Assembly (NCBI GenBank): GCA_036166735.1
Contig: JAYZHG010000009.1
Location: forward strand, 1 to 9,369
Direction: 5' to 3'
DNA: 9,369 nucleotides
DNA from: JAPYTU01 sp036166735
GTDB lineage: Bacteria > Bacteroidota > Bacteroidia > Cytophagales > MED-G16
Shown here: positions 1 to 7,056 of the stretch, piece after piece
Layout of the letters: the number at the start of each line of letters is the position of its first letter
How positions within the stretch are numbered: the stretch's first letter is position 1
Made by a program: the position numbers and the translations under genes
Notes under the pieces: generated by a model
Databases searched by the model: none
Seen by the model: only the letters and a program-made list of their open reading frames with translations
Told to the model about the DNA's origin: nothing

Positions 1-315
1 AAAAAGTACAGTATAAATAAATTATTATTAAATAGTAGTTTAAAAAATGCTCAAATAGACTATAGTAAAATATTATTTCCTATTACTATAAGAAATTATA
101 GAAAAGGAGAAACATTTGTTCCTTTGGGGATGAATAAAAATAAAAAAATATCTGATTTTTTGTCTGATAATAAGATTTCAAAAATTGATAGAATGAAACA
201 ATGTGTTATTCAAGATTCTAATAAAAATATTGTTTGGGTTGTTGGTCATCAAATACATAATTCATATAGAGTAACTAGACAAACGAGAACTGTAATGGAT
301 TTACAAATAATTTGA
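1..315 (+). CDS. tilS: tRNA(Ile)-lysidine synthetase, C-terminal part (5' end outside window)
   Basis: The frame is open from the first base and ends at TGA 313-315, giving the last 104 codons. The residues match the C-terminal domain of TilS: an RxGExFxPLGM-type motif (residues 32-42 of the fragment), then K-K-I-S-D-F-L and, after a charged stretch, IVWVVGHQI. This domain binds the tRNA acceptor region. The N-terminal PP-loop ATPase domain, with its SGGxDS motif, would lie upstream and is not visible. TilS attaches lysine to C34 of the tRNA-Ile CAU anticodon in the cytoplasm, which lets it read AUA. AUA codons are very common in this window, so the enzyme should be essential here. An in-frame ATG at 130 is internal to the motif and not a start. 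The identification is from the C-terminal domain alone. Confidence 0.85.
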   Translation, partial: KKYSINKLLLNSSLKNAQIDYSKILFPITIRNYRKGETFVPLGMNKNKKISDFLSDNKISKIDRMKQCVIQDSNKNIVWVVGHQIHNSYRVTRQTRTVMDLQII

Positions 316-347
316 TATAAATATTTAATAATTCATCTTTCATTATC

Positions 348-355
348 TAATTTTG
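348..355 (+). promoter_or_regulatory. Possible Bacteroidota -7 element before mdh
   Basis: TAATTTTG fits the Bacteroidota -7 consensus TAnnTTTG and lies in the only gap (316-370) between tilS and mdh. Transcription would begin a few bases downstream, leaving a leader of only about ten bases. No TTTG sits at the expected distance upstream for a -33 element. The same octamer also occurs inside ppk1 at 2113-2120, so a chance match in A+T-rich DNA is quite possible. Confidence 0.2.
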
Positions 356-370
356 GAAAAAATAATAAAA

Positions 371-1297
371 ATGAAAGTAACAGTAGTTGGAGCAGGAAAT
401 GTTGGAGCAACATGCGCTGATGTATTAGCATATAAAGAAATTGTTAATAAAATTGTGTTGGTAGATATAAAAGAAGGTTTATCAGAGGGAAAATCTCTTG
501 ATATTTTTCAAAAAGCACCTATTAATTTATACGATACTAAAATAATTGGATCAACTAATGATTATTCTAAAACTAAAAATTCTGATGTGGTTGTTATTAC
601 TTCAGGTTTACCTAGAAAACCTGGAATGTCTAGGGATGATCTTATTGCAACAAATTCAAAAATCGTAAAGTCTGTAACTGAAAATATTATTAAATATTCC
701 CCTGATTGTATAATAATTGTTGTTTCTAATCCATTAGATGTTATGACTTATCAAGCTCATTTAACATCTCAATTTTCTAGAGAAAGAGTCATGGGTATGG
801 CTGGAATATTAGATACTTCTAGATTTAGAGCTTTTTTAGCTGATGAATTAAATGTATCTCCAAAAGATATTCAATCTTTATTATTGGGCGGTCATGGTGA
901 TACTATGGTTCCTTTACCGAGATATACTACTGTTGGTGGAATTCCAGTTGAAGAATTAATAGATCAAAAAAGACTTAAAAAAATAATAGAAAGAACTAAG
1001 TATGGGGGAGGTGAACTTGTTAAAATGATGGGAACTTCTGCTTGGTATGCACCGGGAGCGGCTGCTGCTCAAATGGTTGAATCTATTATTAGAGATCAAA
1101 GGCGTATTTTTCCAGTTTGTGTTAAACTTGATGGTGAATATGGGATTAATGATTGTTATTTAGGTGTTCCTGTTATTTTAGGATCTAATGGAATAGAAAA
1201 GATAATTGAATTAAAACTAAAATCTAGCGAAAAAAAATTACTTGATGAATCAAGAATTCATGTTAAAGAAGTAATGTCAGTTTTAGAAAATCTTTAA
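371..1297 (+). CDS. mdh: Malate dehydrogenase (NAD-dependent, LDH-like family)
   Basis: This 308-residue cytoplasmic enzyme interconverts malate and oxaloacetate with NAD in the TCA cycle. The N-terminal Rossmann fold shows G7-x-G9-x-x-G12, and D32 at the end of the second strand favours NAD over NADP. The substrate loop carries R82 and R88 (RKPGMSR); an arginine at the first position marks malate rather than lactate dehydrogenases. N120 (SNPLD), D148 and R151 (ILDTSRFR) and the catalytic H175 (GGHGD) complete the active site. Length is normal for the family. I chose ATG 371 because MKVTVVGAGNVG is the usual beginning; an in-frame TTG at 353 would add six residues. There is no Shine-Dalgarno sequence, only an A-rich leader. 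It ends six bases before ppk1, so the two are probably co-transcribed. Confidence 0.95.
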   Translation: MKVTVVGAGNVGATCADVLAYKEIVNKIVLVDIKEGLSEGKSLDIFQKAPINLYDTKIIGSTNDYSKTKNSDVVVITSGLPRKPGMSRDDLIATNSKIVKSVTENIIKYSPDCIIIVVSNPLDVMTYQAHLTSQFSRERVMGMAGILDTSRFRAFLADELNVSPKDIQSLLLGGHGDTMVPLPRYTTVGGIPVEELIDQKRLKKIIERTKYGGGELVKMMGTSAWYAPGAAAAQMVESIIRDQRRIFPVCVKLDGEYGINDCYLGVPVILGSNGIEKIIELKLKSSEKKLLDESRIHVKEVMSVLENL

Positions 1298-1303
1298 TTT
1301 TTT

Positions 1304-3400
1304 ATGGATTTTGACAAATTAAATAAAAGTAATCTTATAAGTAGAGACTTTAGTTGGTTAAATTTTAATTATAGGGTATTTGATCAGGTAAAAAATGAAA
1401 AAAGAAACATACTTGATCGATTAAAGTTTTTATCAATTGTTTCATCAAATTTTGATGAATTTTTTGAAGTTAGAGTAGGTAGTCTTTATAATTACATTGA
1501 TAACAATAAAAAAAGAATTGATTATTCAGGCTTGAGAGAAATTCCTTTTAAAGAATTTTTACTTGATGAATGTAAAAACTTTTTTAAAGTAAAAAATCAA
1601 TATTTTCTTAAAAATCTTGTTCCCATTTTAAATAAAGAAAAAATTTACATTTCTTCTTGGGATTTATTTGGAAAAAAAGATCAAAATAAAGTTAAAAAAT
1701 ATTTTAAGAATACAATTTTTCCAATGTTAACTCCAATGGTGTATGATAATTTACATTCTTTTCCTATTTTAATGAATAAAGTTCTAATTTTTGGTGTAGT
1801 AACAAAATCAAAAATTTCTACAGATAAAAAGAAAATATCATTTATACAGATTCCTCAAAATTTACCTAGATTTTTTGAATATGAAATTGATGATAAAATC
1901 TATTTTATTCCTATTGAAAATATCATTAAAAAATATATTAATAAACTTTTTAGAAATGTGAAGATTATTTCTGTTAGTTTATTTAGATTAATTAGAAATG
2001 GTGATTTTACACTTGAAGAATCGGAAGATATTGAAACAAATTTTTTAGAGGAACTCAAACAAAAGTTAAAAGACAGGAAATCGAGTAGAGTTGTTAGAAT
2101 AGAAATTGAATATAATTTTGACAAATGGTTATTATCACAATTAAAAACCATTTTAAATATAGATCTTTTTAATATTATGAGATTACCTGAAAATGGGTTA
2201 TTGGATTTTAGTTCTTTAATTCAAATTATTGATTATAATAAATTTGCAGAATTGTTACCTACTTTTCCAAAACCTATACCCTCGTTTGATTTAGAAGGCT
2301 TTGAGGATAAAAGTATATTTCAATTACTTTCAAAAAAAGATGTGTTTTTGCATCACCCATATAATTCATTTGATCCTGTAATTAATTTTTTAAATGTTGC
2401 CTCTGAAGATCCAAATGTATTGTCTATAAAAATTACTTTATATAGAACCGCTAAAAACTCTAGAGTAATTGATACTTTATTAAAAGCAGCAGAAAATGGA
2501 AAACATGTTTCAGTTTTATTTGAAGTTAAGGCCCGATTTGATGAAGAAAATAATATAAAAAATGGATACAGATTAGAAAAAGCAGGTTGTCATGTAATAT
2601 ATGGTATTGGAGGTTTAAAGACACATACAAAATTGCTTTTAGTTGTTAGAAGAGAAGGCCCAAAAGTAAAAAATTATGCTCATTTAGGAACTGGTAATTA
2701 TAATGAGACAACATCTAAACTTTATACAGATATTGGATTAATGACTTCTAACAAGAGATACACTAAAGATGCTTTAGAATTTTTTAATGTTATCACTGGT
2801 CATTCAATAGCAGATGAATATAAAAATTTAATTACTGCTCCAATTTATATGAGAAATAAAATAATAAGTTTAATTGAAGATGAAATTGATCATTCAATAG
2901 CAGGTAATGATGCTAAAATTTATATTAAAATTAATTCATTACAAGATAAACATGTAATTAGAAAGTTGTATGAAGCTAGTAATGTTGGAGTAAAGATATT
3001 TTTGATTGTTCGAGGAATATGTTGTTTGAGACCAAATAGAAAAAAATTAAGTTCAAATATAAAAGTAATTTCTATAGTGGGTGATTATTTAGAACATAGT
3101 AGAATATATTATTTTCATAATTTGGGTAATCCAATTATATATTCTGGAAGTGCTGATGTGATGATTAGAAGTTTTGAAAGAAGAATTGAATCATTATTTA
3201 AAATAAATGACGAATTTTTAAAAAAACAAGCTATTACTATTCTAAACTATAATTTAAGAGATAATTGTAATACTTATATCTTAAATGAAGATGGAAGTTA
3301 TGAAAAAAAACAAATTGATAAATCATTAAAGAAATTTAATATTTTTAAGGAGTTTTATAAATTGACTAAAAATAAAGTTGAAGATTCAATTATTTTATAA
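1304..3400 (+). CDS. ppk1: Polyphosphate kinase (PPK1 type)
   Basis: The 698-residue protein is a full-length PPK1, which reversibly transfers the ATP gamma-phosphate to inorganic polyphosphate. The four-domain layout is visible: N domain (about 1-110, with SRDFSWLNFN and SSNFDEFF, N49 likely contacting ATP), head domain (about 110-325), C1 (about 325-508) and C2 (about 508-690). The phospholipase-D-like catalytic residues are all present: H441 (KTHTK, the autophosphorylated histidine), H460 (AHLGTGNYN), H598 (EHSRIYYF), and R381 and R411, which match the Mg/phosphate-binding arginines. These sit at a constant offset of six from the E. coli residues as I recall them (H435, H454, H592, R375, R405). 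ATG 1304 is the first start after mdh, six bases on. No exopolyphosphatase gene follows, although ppx often accompanies ppk in other bacteria. Confidence 0.96.
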   Translation: MDFDKLNKSNLISRDFSWLNFNYRVFDQVKNEKRNILDRLKFLSIVSSNFDEFFEVRVGSLYNYIDNNKKRIDYSGLREIPFKEFLLDECKNFFKVKNQYFLKNLVPILNKEKIYISSWDLFGKKDQNKVKKYFKNTIFPMLTPMVYDNLHSFPILMNKVLIFGVVTKSKISTDKKKISFIQIPQNLPRFFEYEIDDKIYFIPIENIIKKYINKLFRNVKIISVSLFRLIRNGDFTLEESEDIETNFLEELKQKLKDRKSSRVVRIEIEYNFDKWLLSQLKTILNIDLFNIMRLPENGLLDFSSLIQIIDYNKFAELLPTFPKPIPSFDLEGFEDKSIFQLLSKKDVFLHHPYNSFDPVINFLNVASEDPNVLSIKITLYRTAKNSRVIDTLLKAAENGKHVSVLFEVKARFDEENNIKNGYRLEKAGCHVIYGIGGLKTHTKLLLVVRREGPKVKNYAHLGTGNYNETTSKLYTDIGLMTSNKRYTKDALEFFNVITGHSIADEYKNLITAPIYMRNKIISLIEDEIDHSIAGNDAKIYIKINSLQDKHVIRKLYEASNVGVKIFLIVRGICCLRPNRKKLSSNIKVISIVGDYLEHSRIYYFHNLGNPIIYSGSADVMIRSFERRIESLFKINDEFLKKQAITILNYNLRDNCNTYILNEDGSYEKKQIDKSLKKFNIFKEFYKLTKNKVEDSIIL

Positions 3401-3445
3401 ATATTGTCATAATTAATAAATAATGTTAAATTCTTTTAGAAATTA

Positions 3446-4603
3446 ATGGAAATGAAACAAAAACTTAAAATGGGTATGGTTGGTGGAGGAATAGGTTCTT
3501 TTATTGGGGCAATACATAGGAATGCTGCTTTTCTTGATAATCAAATAGAATTGGTATGTGGTTCATTTAGTAGTAATTATGAAAATTCTATTGATACAGG
3601 TAAGGATTTATTTTTAGATCCTAAAAGAATATATAAAAATTATCAAGATATGATAGAAATTGAATCTTCTCTTGATAATTCAGAAAAAATGGATTTTATA
3701 TCAATTGTTACACCAAATCATTTGCATTTTGATCCCGCTATAAAAGCACTAGAAAAAGGATTCCCAGTAATTATAGATAAGCCTATGACTTATGATTCAA
3801 ATCAATCTAAAATTTTATCTGATAAAGTAAGTGAAATCAGTATACCATTTGCTGTCACTCATACTTATACAGGTTATCCAATGGTTAAAGAGGCTAAAAA
3901 TATTATATTATCTGGTAAAATAGGAAAATTAAGGAAAGTAGCTGTAGAATATCCTCAAGGTTGGTTGACAGATTTTTTAGAAGCTTCAGATAACAAACAA
4001 GCTGGTTGGAGAACAGATCCTAATAAATCAGGAAAAGCTGGTAGTATGGGAGATATTGGAACACATGCAGCTAATATGGTAGAATATGTTACTGGAAAAA
4101 AAATTTTAAAAGTTTTATCTAAAGTAAATATTGTTGTTGAGGGTAGACTTCTAGAGGATGATGGTAATGTATTAATTTCTTTAGAAGATAATATAGAAGG
4201 AAATTTAATGACTAGTCAAATTGCCACAGGAGAGGAGAATGATTTAAAAATTAGAGTTTGGGGGGAAAAAGGAGGTATTGAATGGTTTCATTCTAATCCT
4301 AATACTATGTTATTAAAATTAAATAATAAACCTAATCAAATATTACGAGCAGGTGTTAATAATTCTTATCTTTCTGACCAGGCAATTGCCCATTGTAGAA
4401 CTCCTTCAGGTCATCCAGAAGGATTTATTGAAGCATTTGCTAATATTTATAGAAATTTTTCATATTCTGTCTATAATTATAATAAGGGTATTAAAGATGA
4501 CTCAATCTATGATTTTCCAACAGTAAATGATGGACATAGGGGAATGAAATTTATAGATGCGGTTATTGAATCTTCAAAAAATTCAACTTGGAAAAAAATA
4601 TAA
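3446..4603 (+). CDS. Gfo/Idh/MocA-family sugar oxidoreductase
   Basis: The 385-residue protein has the two-domain Gfo/Idh/MocA architecture. The N-terminal Rossmann domain shows G13-G-G-x-G17 for NAD(P), then SIVTPNHLHF (about 86-95) and IIDKP with K112, the position of the catalytic EKP lysine. The C-terminal domain has W-R-T-D-P before G-D-I-G-T-H, where D203 and H207 complete the K-D-H set expected of an active sugar dehydrogenase. No signal peptide or lipobox is seen, so it is probably cytoplasmic. Family members oxidise or reduce a ring hydroxyl of sugars or inositols; C3 oxidation of a glycoside is plausible, but the substrate cannot be assigned. ATG 3446 is used; ATG 3452 would also serve. 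It follows ppk1 by 45 bases and precedes a TIM-barrel gene by 2 bases, so the last two surely share a transcript. Confidence 0.88.
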   Translation: MEMKQKLKMGMVGGGIGSFIGAIHRNAAFLDNQIELVCGSFSSNYENSIDTGKDLFLDPKRIYKNYQDMIEIESSLDNSEKMDFISIVTPNHLHFDPAIKALEKGFPVIIDKPMTYDSNQSKILSDKVSEISIPFAVTHTYTGYPMVKEAKNIILSGKIGKLRKVAVEYPQGWLTDFLEASDNKQAGWRTDPNKSGKAGSMGDIGTHAANMVEYVTGKKILKVLSKVNIVVEGRLLEDDGNVLISLEDNIEGNLMTSQIATGEENDLKIRVWGEKGGIEWFHSNPNTMLLKLNNKPNQILRAGVNNSYLSDQAIAHCRTPSGHPEGFIEAFANIYRNFSYSVYNYNKGIKDDSIYDFPTVNDGHRGMKFIDAVIESSKNSTWKKI

Positions 4604-4605
4604 TT

Positions 4606-5661
4606 ATGAAAACAATAAAAGGACCAGCAATTTTTTTAGCTCAGTTTATGGATGATGTTTCCCCATTTAATGAAATTCAAAGTATATGTAAATGGGCATC
4701 AAGTCTCGGTTATAAGGGGGTTCAAATTCCAACTTGGGATTCTAGATGTATAAACTTGGAAAAAGTAGCAAATAGTAAAGATTATGCTGATGAGTATAAA
4801 GCAAAAATTAATGCTTGTGGAGTTGAAATAACTGAGTTAAGTACTCATCTACAGGGTCAATTAATAGCTGTAAATCCAGTTTATGATAAGATGTTTGATG
4901 GTTTTGCTCCAGAAAAGTTTAGAAACAATCCAAAGAAAAGAATGAAGTGGGCAATTAATCAGTTATTATTGGCTGCTCAGGCTAGTAAAAATTTAGGTAT
5001 TAAAGCCCATGTGACTTTTTCTGGTGCATTGGTGTGGCCTTATGTTTATCCGTGGCCTCAAAGACCAAAAGGGTTGGTCTCAACAGGATTTAATGAATTA
5101 GCAAAAAGATGGAAACCTATTTTAGATAAATTCGATGAAAATGGAATCGATTTATGTTATGAAATTCATCCTAATGAGGATCTGCATGATGGAGTAACAT
5201 TCGAGAGATTTTTAAAAGCTACTGGAAATCATAAAAGAGTTAATATGCTTTATGATCCTAGTCATTTTGTTTTACAACAATTAGATTATATAGAACATAT
5301 CGATATTTATCATGATTTTATAAAAATGTTTCATGTAAAGGATGCTGAGTTTAATTCAAATGGTAGAGCTGGTGTTTATGGTAGTTATTCAGATTGGGTT
5401 GATAGACCGGGTAGATTTAGATCATTAGGTGATGGACAAGTTGATTTTAAATCTATTTTTTCAAAGTTGACTCAGTATGGGTATAATGGATGGGCTGTTT
5501 TAGAGTGGGAGTGTTGTATTAAAAGTCCAGCACAAGGAGCAAAAGAAGGATCACATTTTATTTCGAATCATATTATTGAGGTTACAGATAAAACATTTGA
5601 TGATTTTGCTGATTCAGGATCAGATAAAGATGATTTAAAAAATATTTTGGGTATTGATTAA
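4606..5661 (+). CDS. Sugar phosphate isomerase/epimerase-like TIM-barrel protein
   Basis: This 351-residue protein belongs to the xylose-isomerase-like TIM-barrel superfamily (AP endonuclease family 2 fold), which holds epimerases, isomerases, inosose dehydratases and 3-keto-sugar-acting enzymes. Probable metal ligands are E186 (CYEIHPNED), D217 (YDPSH), H243 (FHVKD) and E300 (LEWE; E302 is the alternative), spaced as in sugar epimerases. An aromatic segment at 139-154 (VWPYVYPWPQ) and R-S-L-G-D-G-Q at 272-278 may line the substrate pocket. There is no signal peptide, so it is expected in the cytoplasm. ATG 4606 lies 2 bases after the oxidoreductase stop; an in-frame TTG at 4588 would overlap that gene and add six residues. 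The likely role is to isomerise or cleave the product of the neighbouring dehydrogenase. Its stop overlaps that of the opposing MerR gene. Fold assignment is firm, reaction unknown. Confidence 0.87.
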   Translation: MKTIKGPAIFLAQFMDDVSPFNEIQSICKWASSLGYKGVQIPTWDSRCINLEKVANSKDYADEYKAKINACGVEITELSTHLQGQLIAVNPVYDKMFDGFAPEKFRNNPKKRMKWAINQLLLAAQASKNLGIKAHVTFSGALVWPYVYPWPQRPKGLVSTGFNELAKRWKPILDKFDENGIDLCYEIHPNEDLHDGVTFERFLKATGNHKRVNMLYDPSHFVLQQLDYIEHIDIYHDFIKMFHVKDAEFNSNGRAGVYGSYSDWVDRPGRFRSLGDGQVDFKSIFSKLTQYGYNGWAVLEWECCIKSPAQGAKEGSHFISNHIIEVTDKTFDDFADSGSDKDDLKNILGID

Positions 5662-5990
5662 AGATCTCTTTTTAAACTTAAAAGCTTATTTTTTATTTTA
5701 GATAATTTTTGAATAATAGTTGCGTTTGCAATTTTTTCTTTATTCTTTTTTAATGATTTTTTAGCTCCTTCTAGAGTATATCCCTGAATTTTTACTAAAG
5801 AATATATCTTTTCTAGATCGGTTATATCTTTATGAGTATATTTTCTTAAACCTTTTTTATTTTTTTTGGGATTTAATGATTCAAATTCATTTTCCCAGAA
5901 TCTGATAAGAGAAGTTTTAACGTTAATTTTTTTTGCTACTTCTCCAATGTTATAATATTTTTTTGAGATTTCTTTTTCCTTATAAGGCAT
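5658..5990 (-). CDS. MerR-family transcriptional regulator (short)
   Basis: The 110-residue protein has a MerR-type winged helix-turn-helix: YYNIGEVAKKINVKTSLIRFW (residues 12-32) is the HTH, and G47-L-R-K-Y51 with THKDI is the wing. The following segment, about 55-82 (LEKIYSLVKIQGYTLEGAKK), corresponds to the second helical pair of the domain. After that only a lysine-rich helix of about 28 residues remains, so there is no room for a ligand-binding domain and no metal-binding cysteines are present; a metal or drug sensor of the classical kind is unlikely. It starts 3 bases after the stop of the M23 peptidase gene on the same strand and is probably translated from the same mRNA. This pairing recurs, as I recall, in Bacteroidota. 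The regulated genes are unknown. Its stop shares TTAA with the convergent TIM-barrel gene. Confidence 0.88.
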   Translation of the reverse strand: MPYKEKEISKKYYNIGEVAKKINVKTSLIRFWENEFESLNPKKNKKGLRKYTHKDITDLEKIYSLVKIQGYTLEGAKKSLKKNKEKIANATIIQKLSKIKNKLLSLKRDL

Positions 5991-5993
5991 AAG

Positions 5994-6980
5994 TTAAAAA
6001 GTTGATCCTAGGGCTTGATTTTCTACCGAAGCAAGTTTTAATATTTCTTCATATTGATTTGGTGTTAAATCATTAAAAAAGTAGTTAATAGGATTTACTT
6101 TTTTGCCATTTTTAATTACTTCATAATGGAGATGAGGAGCAGTTGATCTACCAGAATTCCCACTATATGCAATAAGTTCACCTCTTTTTACTCTTTGTCC
6201 TCTTTTTACATTAAACTTATCTAAATGTGCATATACAGACATATATCCATTTTCATGATCTATATAAATATATTTTCCAAATCCACCAAAAGATGATTTA
6301 ATAGTTCTTATTTTACCATCTGCAGTTGCATATACTGGATTACCTTTTTGTAATGAAAAATCAAGGCCATAATGCATTCTCCTTACTTTTAGAAAAGGAT
6401 CAATTCTCATTCCATAACCTGATGCCATTCTTTGTAGATTTTTATTTGAAACTGGTTGAATTGCTGGAATTTTAGCAATCAATTCTTCTTTGTTACTTGC
6501 TAAATTTATTAATTCATCATATGATTTTGTTTGGATATACATTTTTCTTTTAAGTTCATCAATTTTTGAATAGGTATTCATGATGATTTCTTCTCTTTCC
6601 AGATTACCATTAAGTAGTTCTTTGTATCTATTTACTCCTCCTACACCTGCTTGTCTAATAGTATTTGGAATTGGTTCTGCTTCAAAGATAATTCTATATA
6701 CATTATCATCTCTTTCTTCAAGATTTTCAAGCATTTTGTTAGCTATGTTAATTTCTTTGCTAAGTATTTCGTAATGAGTTTCAAGTTCTTGGTTTTCTTT
6801 TTTTAATGCAATTATTTTTGGAGATTCAAAATAGTTGTCATAAATGTTTAATATTATGAAACTTGAAAACAATACTATTGCTAAAAATCCGATAAAATTT
6901 AAAAATATTTTTCTTTTTGGTGTTTTTATCCTTTCAAAATTGCAGGTTTCAGGATTATAATAATATTTAGCTTTTCTCAT
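5994..6980 (-). CDS. Membrane-anchored M23 (LytM-type) metallopeptidase
   Basis: The 328-residue protein has a short basic cytoplasmic segment, one membrane helix (about 26-47), a predicted coiled-coil region (about 54-90 and 125-170) and a C-terminal M23 domain (about 185-300). The zinc and catalytic residues of LytM-type endopeptidases are intact: H203 and D207 (MHYGLDFS), H252 (AHLD) and H283-L-H285 (APHLHYEV). It therefore probably cuts peptide cross-links of peptidoglycan from the periplasmic face, unlike degenerate EnvC/NlpD-type activators. I chose ATG 6978-6980 (start MRKAKYYYNPET), the usual beginning of this family; the frame stays open 219 bases further upstream, but that part lies opposite alaS. 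The gene is divergent from alaS, 76 bases away, and is followed by the MerR gene after 3 bases. The peptide bond cut is not predictable. Confidence 0.92.
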   Translation of the reverse strand: MRKAKYYYNPETCNFERIKTPKRKIFLNFIGFLAIVLFSSFIILNIYDNYFESPKIIALKKENQELETHYEILSKEINIANKMLENLEERDDNVYRIIFEAEPIPNTIRQAGVGGVNRYKELLNGNLEREEIIMNTYSKIDELKRKMYIQTKSYDELINLASNKEELIAKIPAIQPVSNKNLQRMASGYGMRIDPFLKVRRMHYGLDFSLQKGNPVYATADGKIRTIKSSFGGFGKYIYIDHENGYMSVYAHLDKFNVKRGQRVKRGELIAYSGNSGRSTAPHLHYEVIKNGKKVNPINYFFNDLTPNQYEEILKLASVENQALGSTF

Positions 6981-6998
6981 AATTAGATTAAAATAGCC

Positions 6999-7006
6999 TA
7001 ATTTTG
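6999..7006 (+). promoter_or_regulatory. Possible -7 element for alaS
   Basis: TAATTTTG in the 76-base divergent gap (6981-7056) fits the Bacteroidota consensus TAnnTTTG, reading toward alaS, and would give a leader of about 44 bases. No clear TTTG lies about 20 bases upstream, where only TTTTC is found near the peptidase start codon. A promoter for alaS has to lie in or near this gap, which raises the prior, but the exact site is weakly supported. Confidence 0.3.
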
Positions 7007-7021
7007 TTTTGTGAATTATAG

Positions 7022-7029
7022 CAAAAATA
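7022..7029 (-). promoter_or_regulatory. Possible -7 element for the M23 peptidase / MerR operon
   Basis: Read on the minus strand this is TATTTTTG, again fitting TAnnTTTG, and lies 41 bases before the peptidase start codon. A minus-strand TATAAT overlaps just downstream, which would suit a classical sigma-70 promoter but is not the usual Bacteroidota signal. No good -33 element is seen. If both this and the opposite candidate are real, the two start points face each other and transcripts would overlap. Confidence 0.28.
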
Positions 7030-7056
7030 AAAATATTCATTGAATTAGTTACATAA

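Noticed and set aside
353..370. TTG start that would lengthen malate dehydrogenase by six residues
   Set aside because: The family normally begins at the ATG at 371 with MKVTVVGAG, and the extra residues have no family support.
1900..2151. 83-codon minus-strand open frame
   Set aside because: It lies wholly inside ppk1 on the opposite strand, and its serine/leucine-rich product is what antisense of A-rich coding DNA gives.
3401..3445. Promoter between ppk1 and the oxidoreductase gene
   Set aside because: No TAnnTTTG or TTGACA/TATAAT-like pair is found in the 45 bases, so read-through from ppk1 cannot be excluded and no site is called.
4588..4605. TTG start that would make the TIM-barrel gene overlap the oxidoreductase gene
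   Set aside because: ATG 4606, 2 bases after the preceding stop, gives a normal-looking N-terminus; the extension lies inside the end of the other gene.
3446..5661. Local rise in G+C in parts of the sugar genes, as a sign of horizontal transfer
   Set aside because: Line-by-line counts by eye range from about 27 to 40 percent, and the higher parts code for Gly, Ala, Pro and Trp. The amino-acid content explains it well enough.
5668..5694. Hairpin CTTTT / AAAAG with a 7-base loop, followed by a T-rich run, as a terminator of the sugar genes
   Set aside because: The stem is only five pairs, four of them A-T, and it lies inside the merR coding region. T-runs are everywhere in this DNA.
6580..6774. 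64-codon plus-strand open frame
   Set aside because: It lies wholly opposite the M23 peptidase coiled-coil region and has no recognisable domain or start signal.
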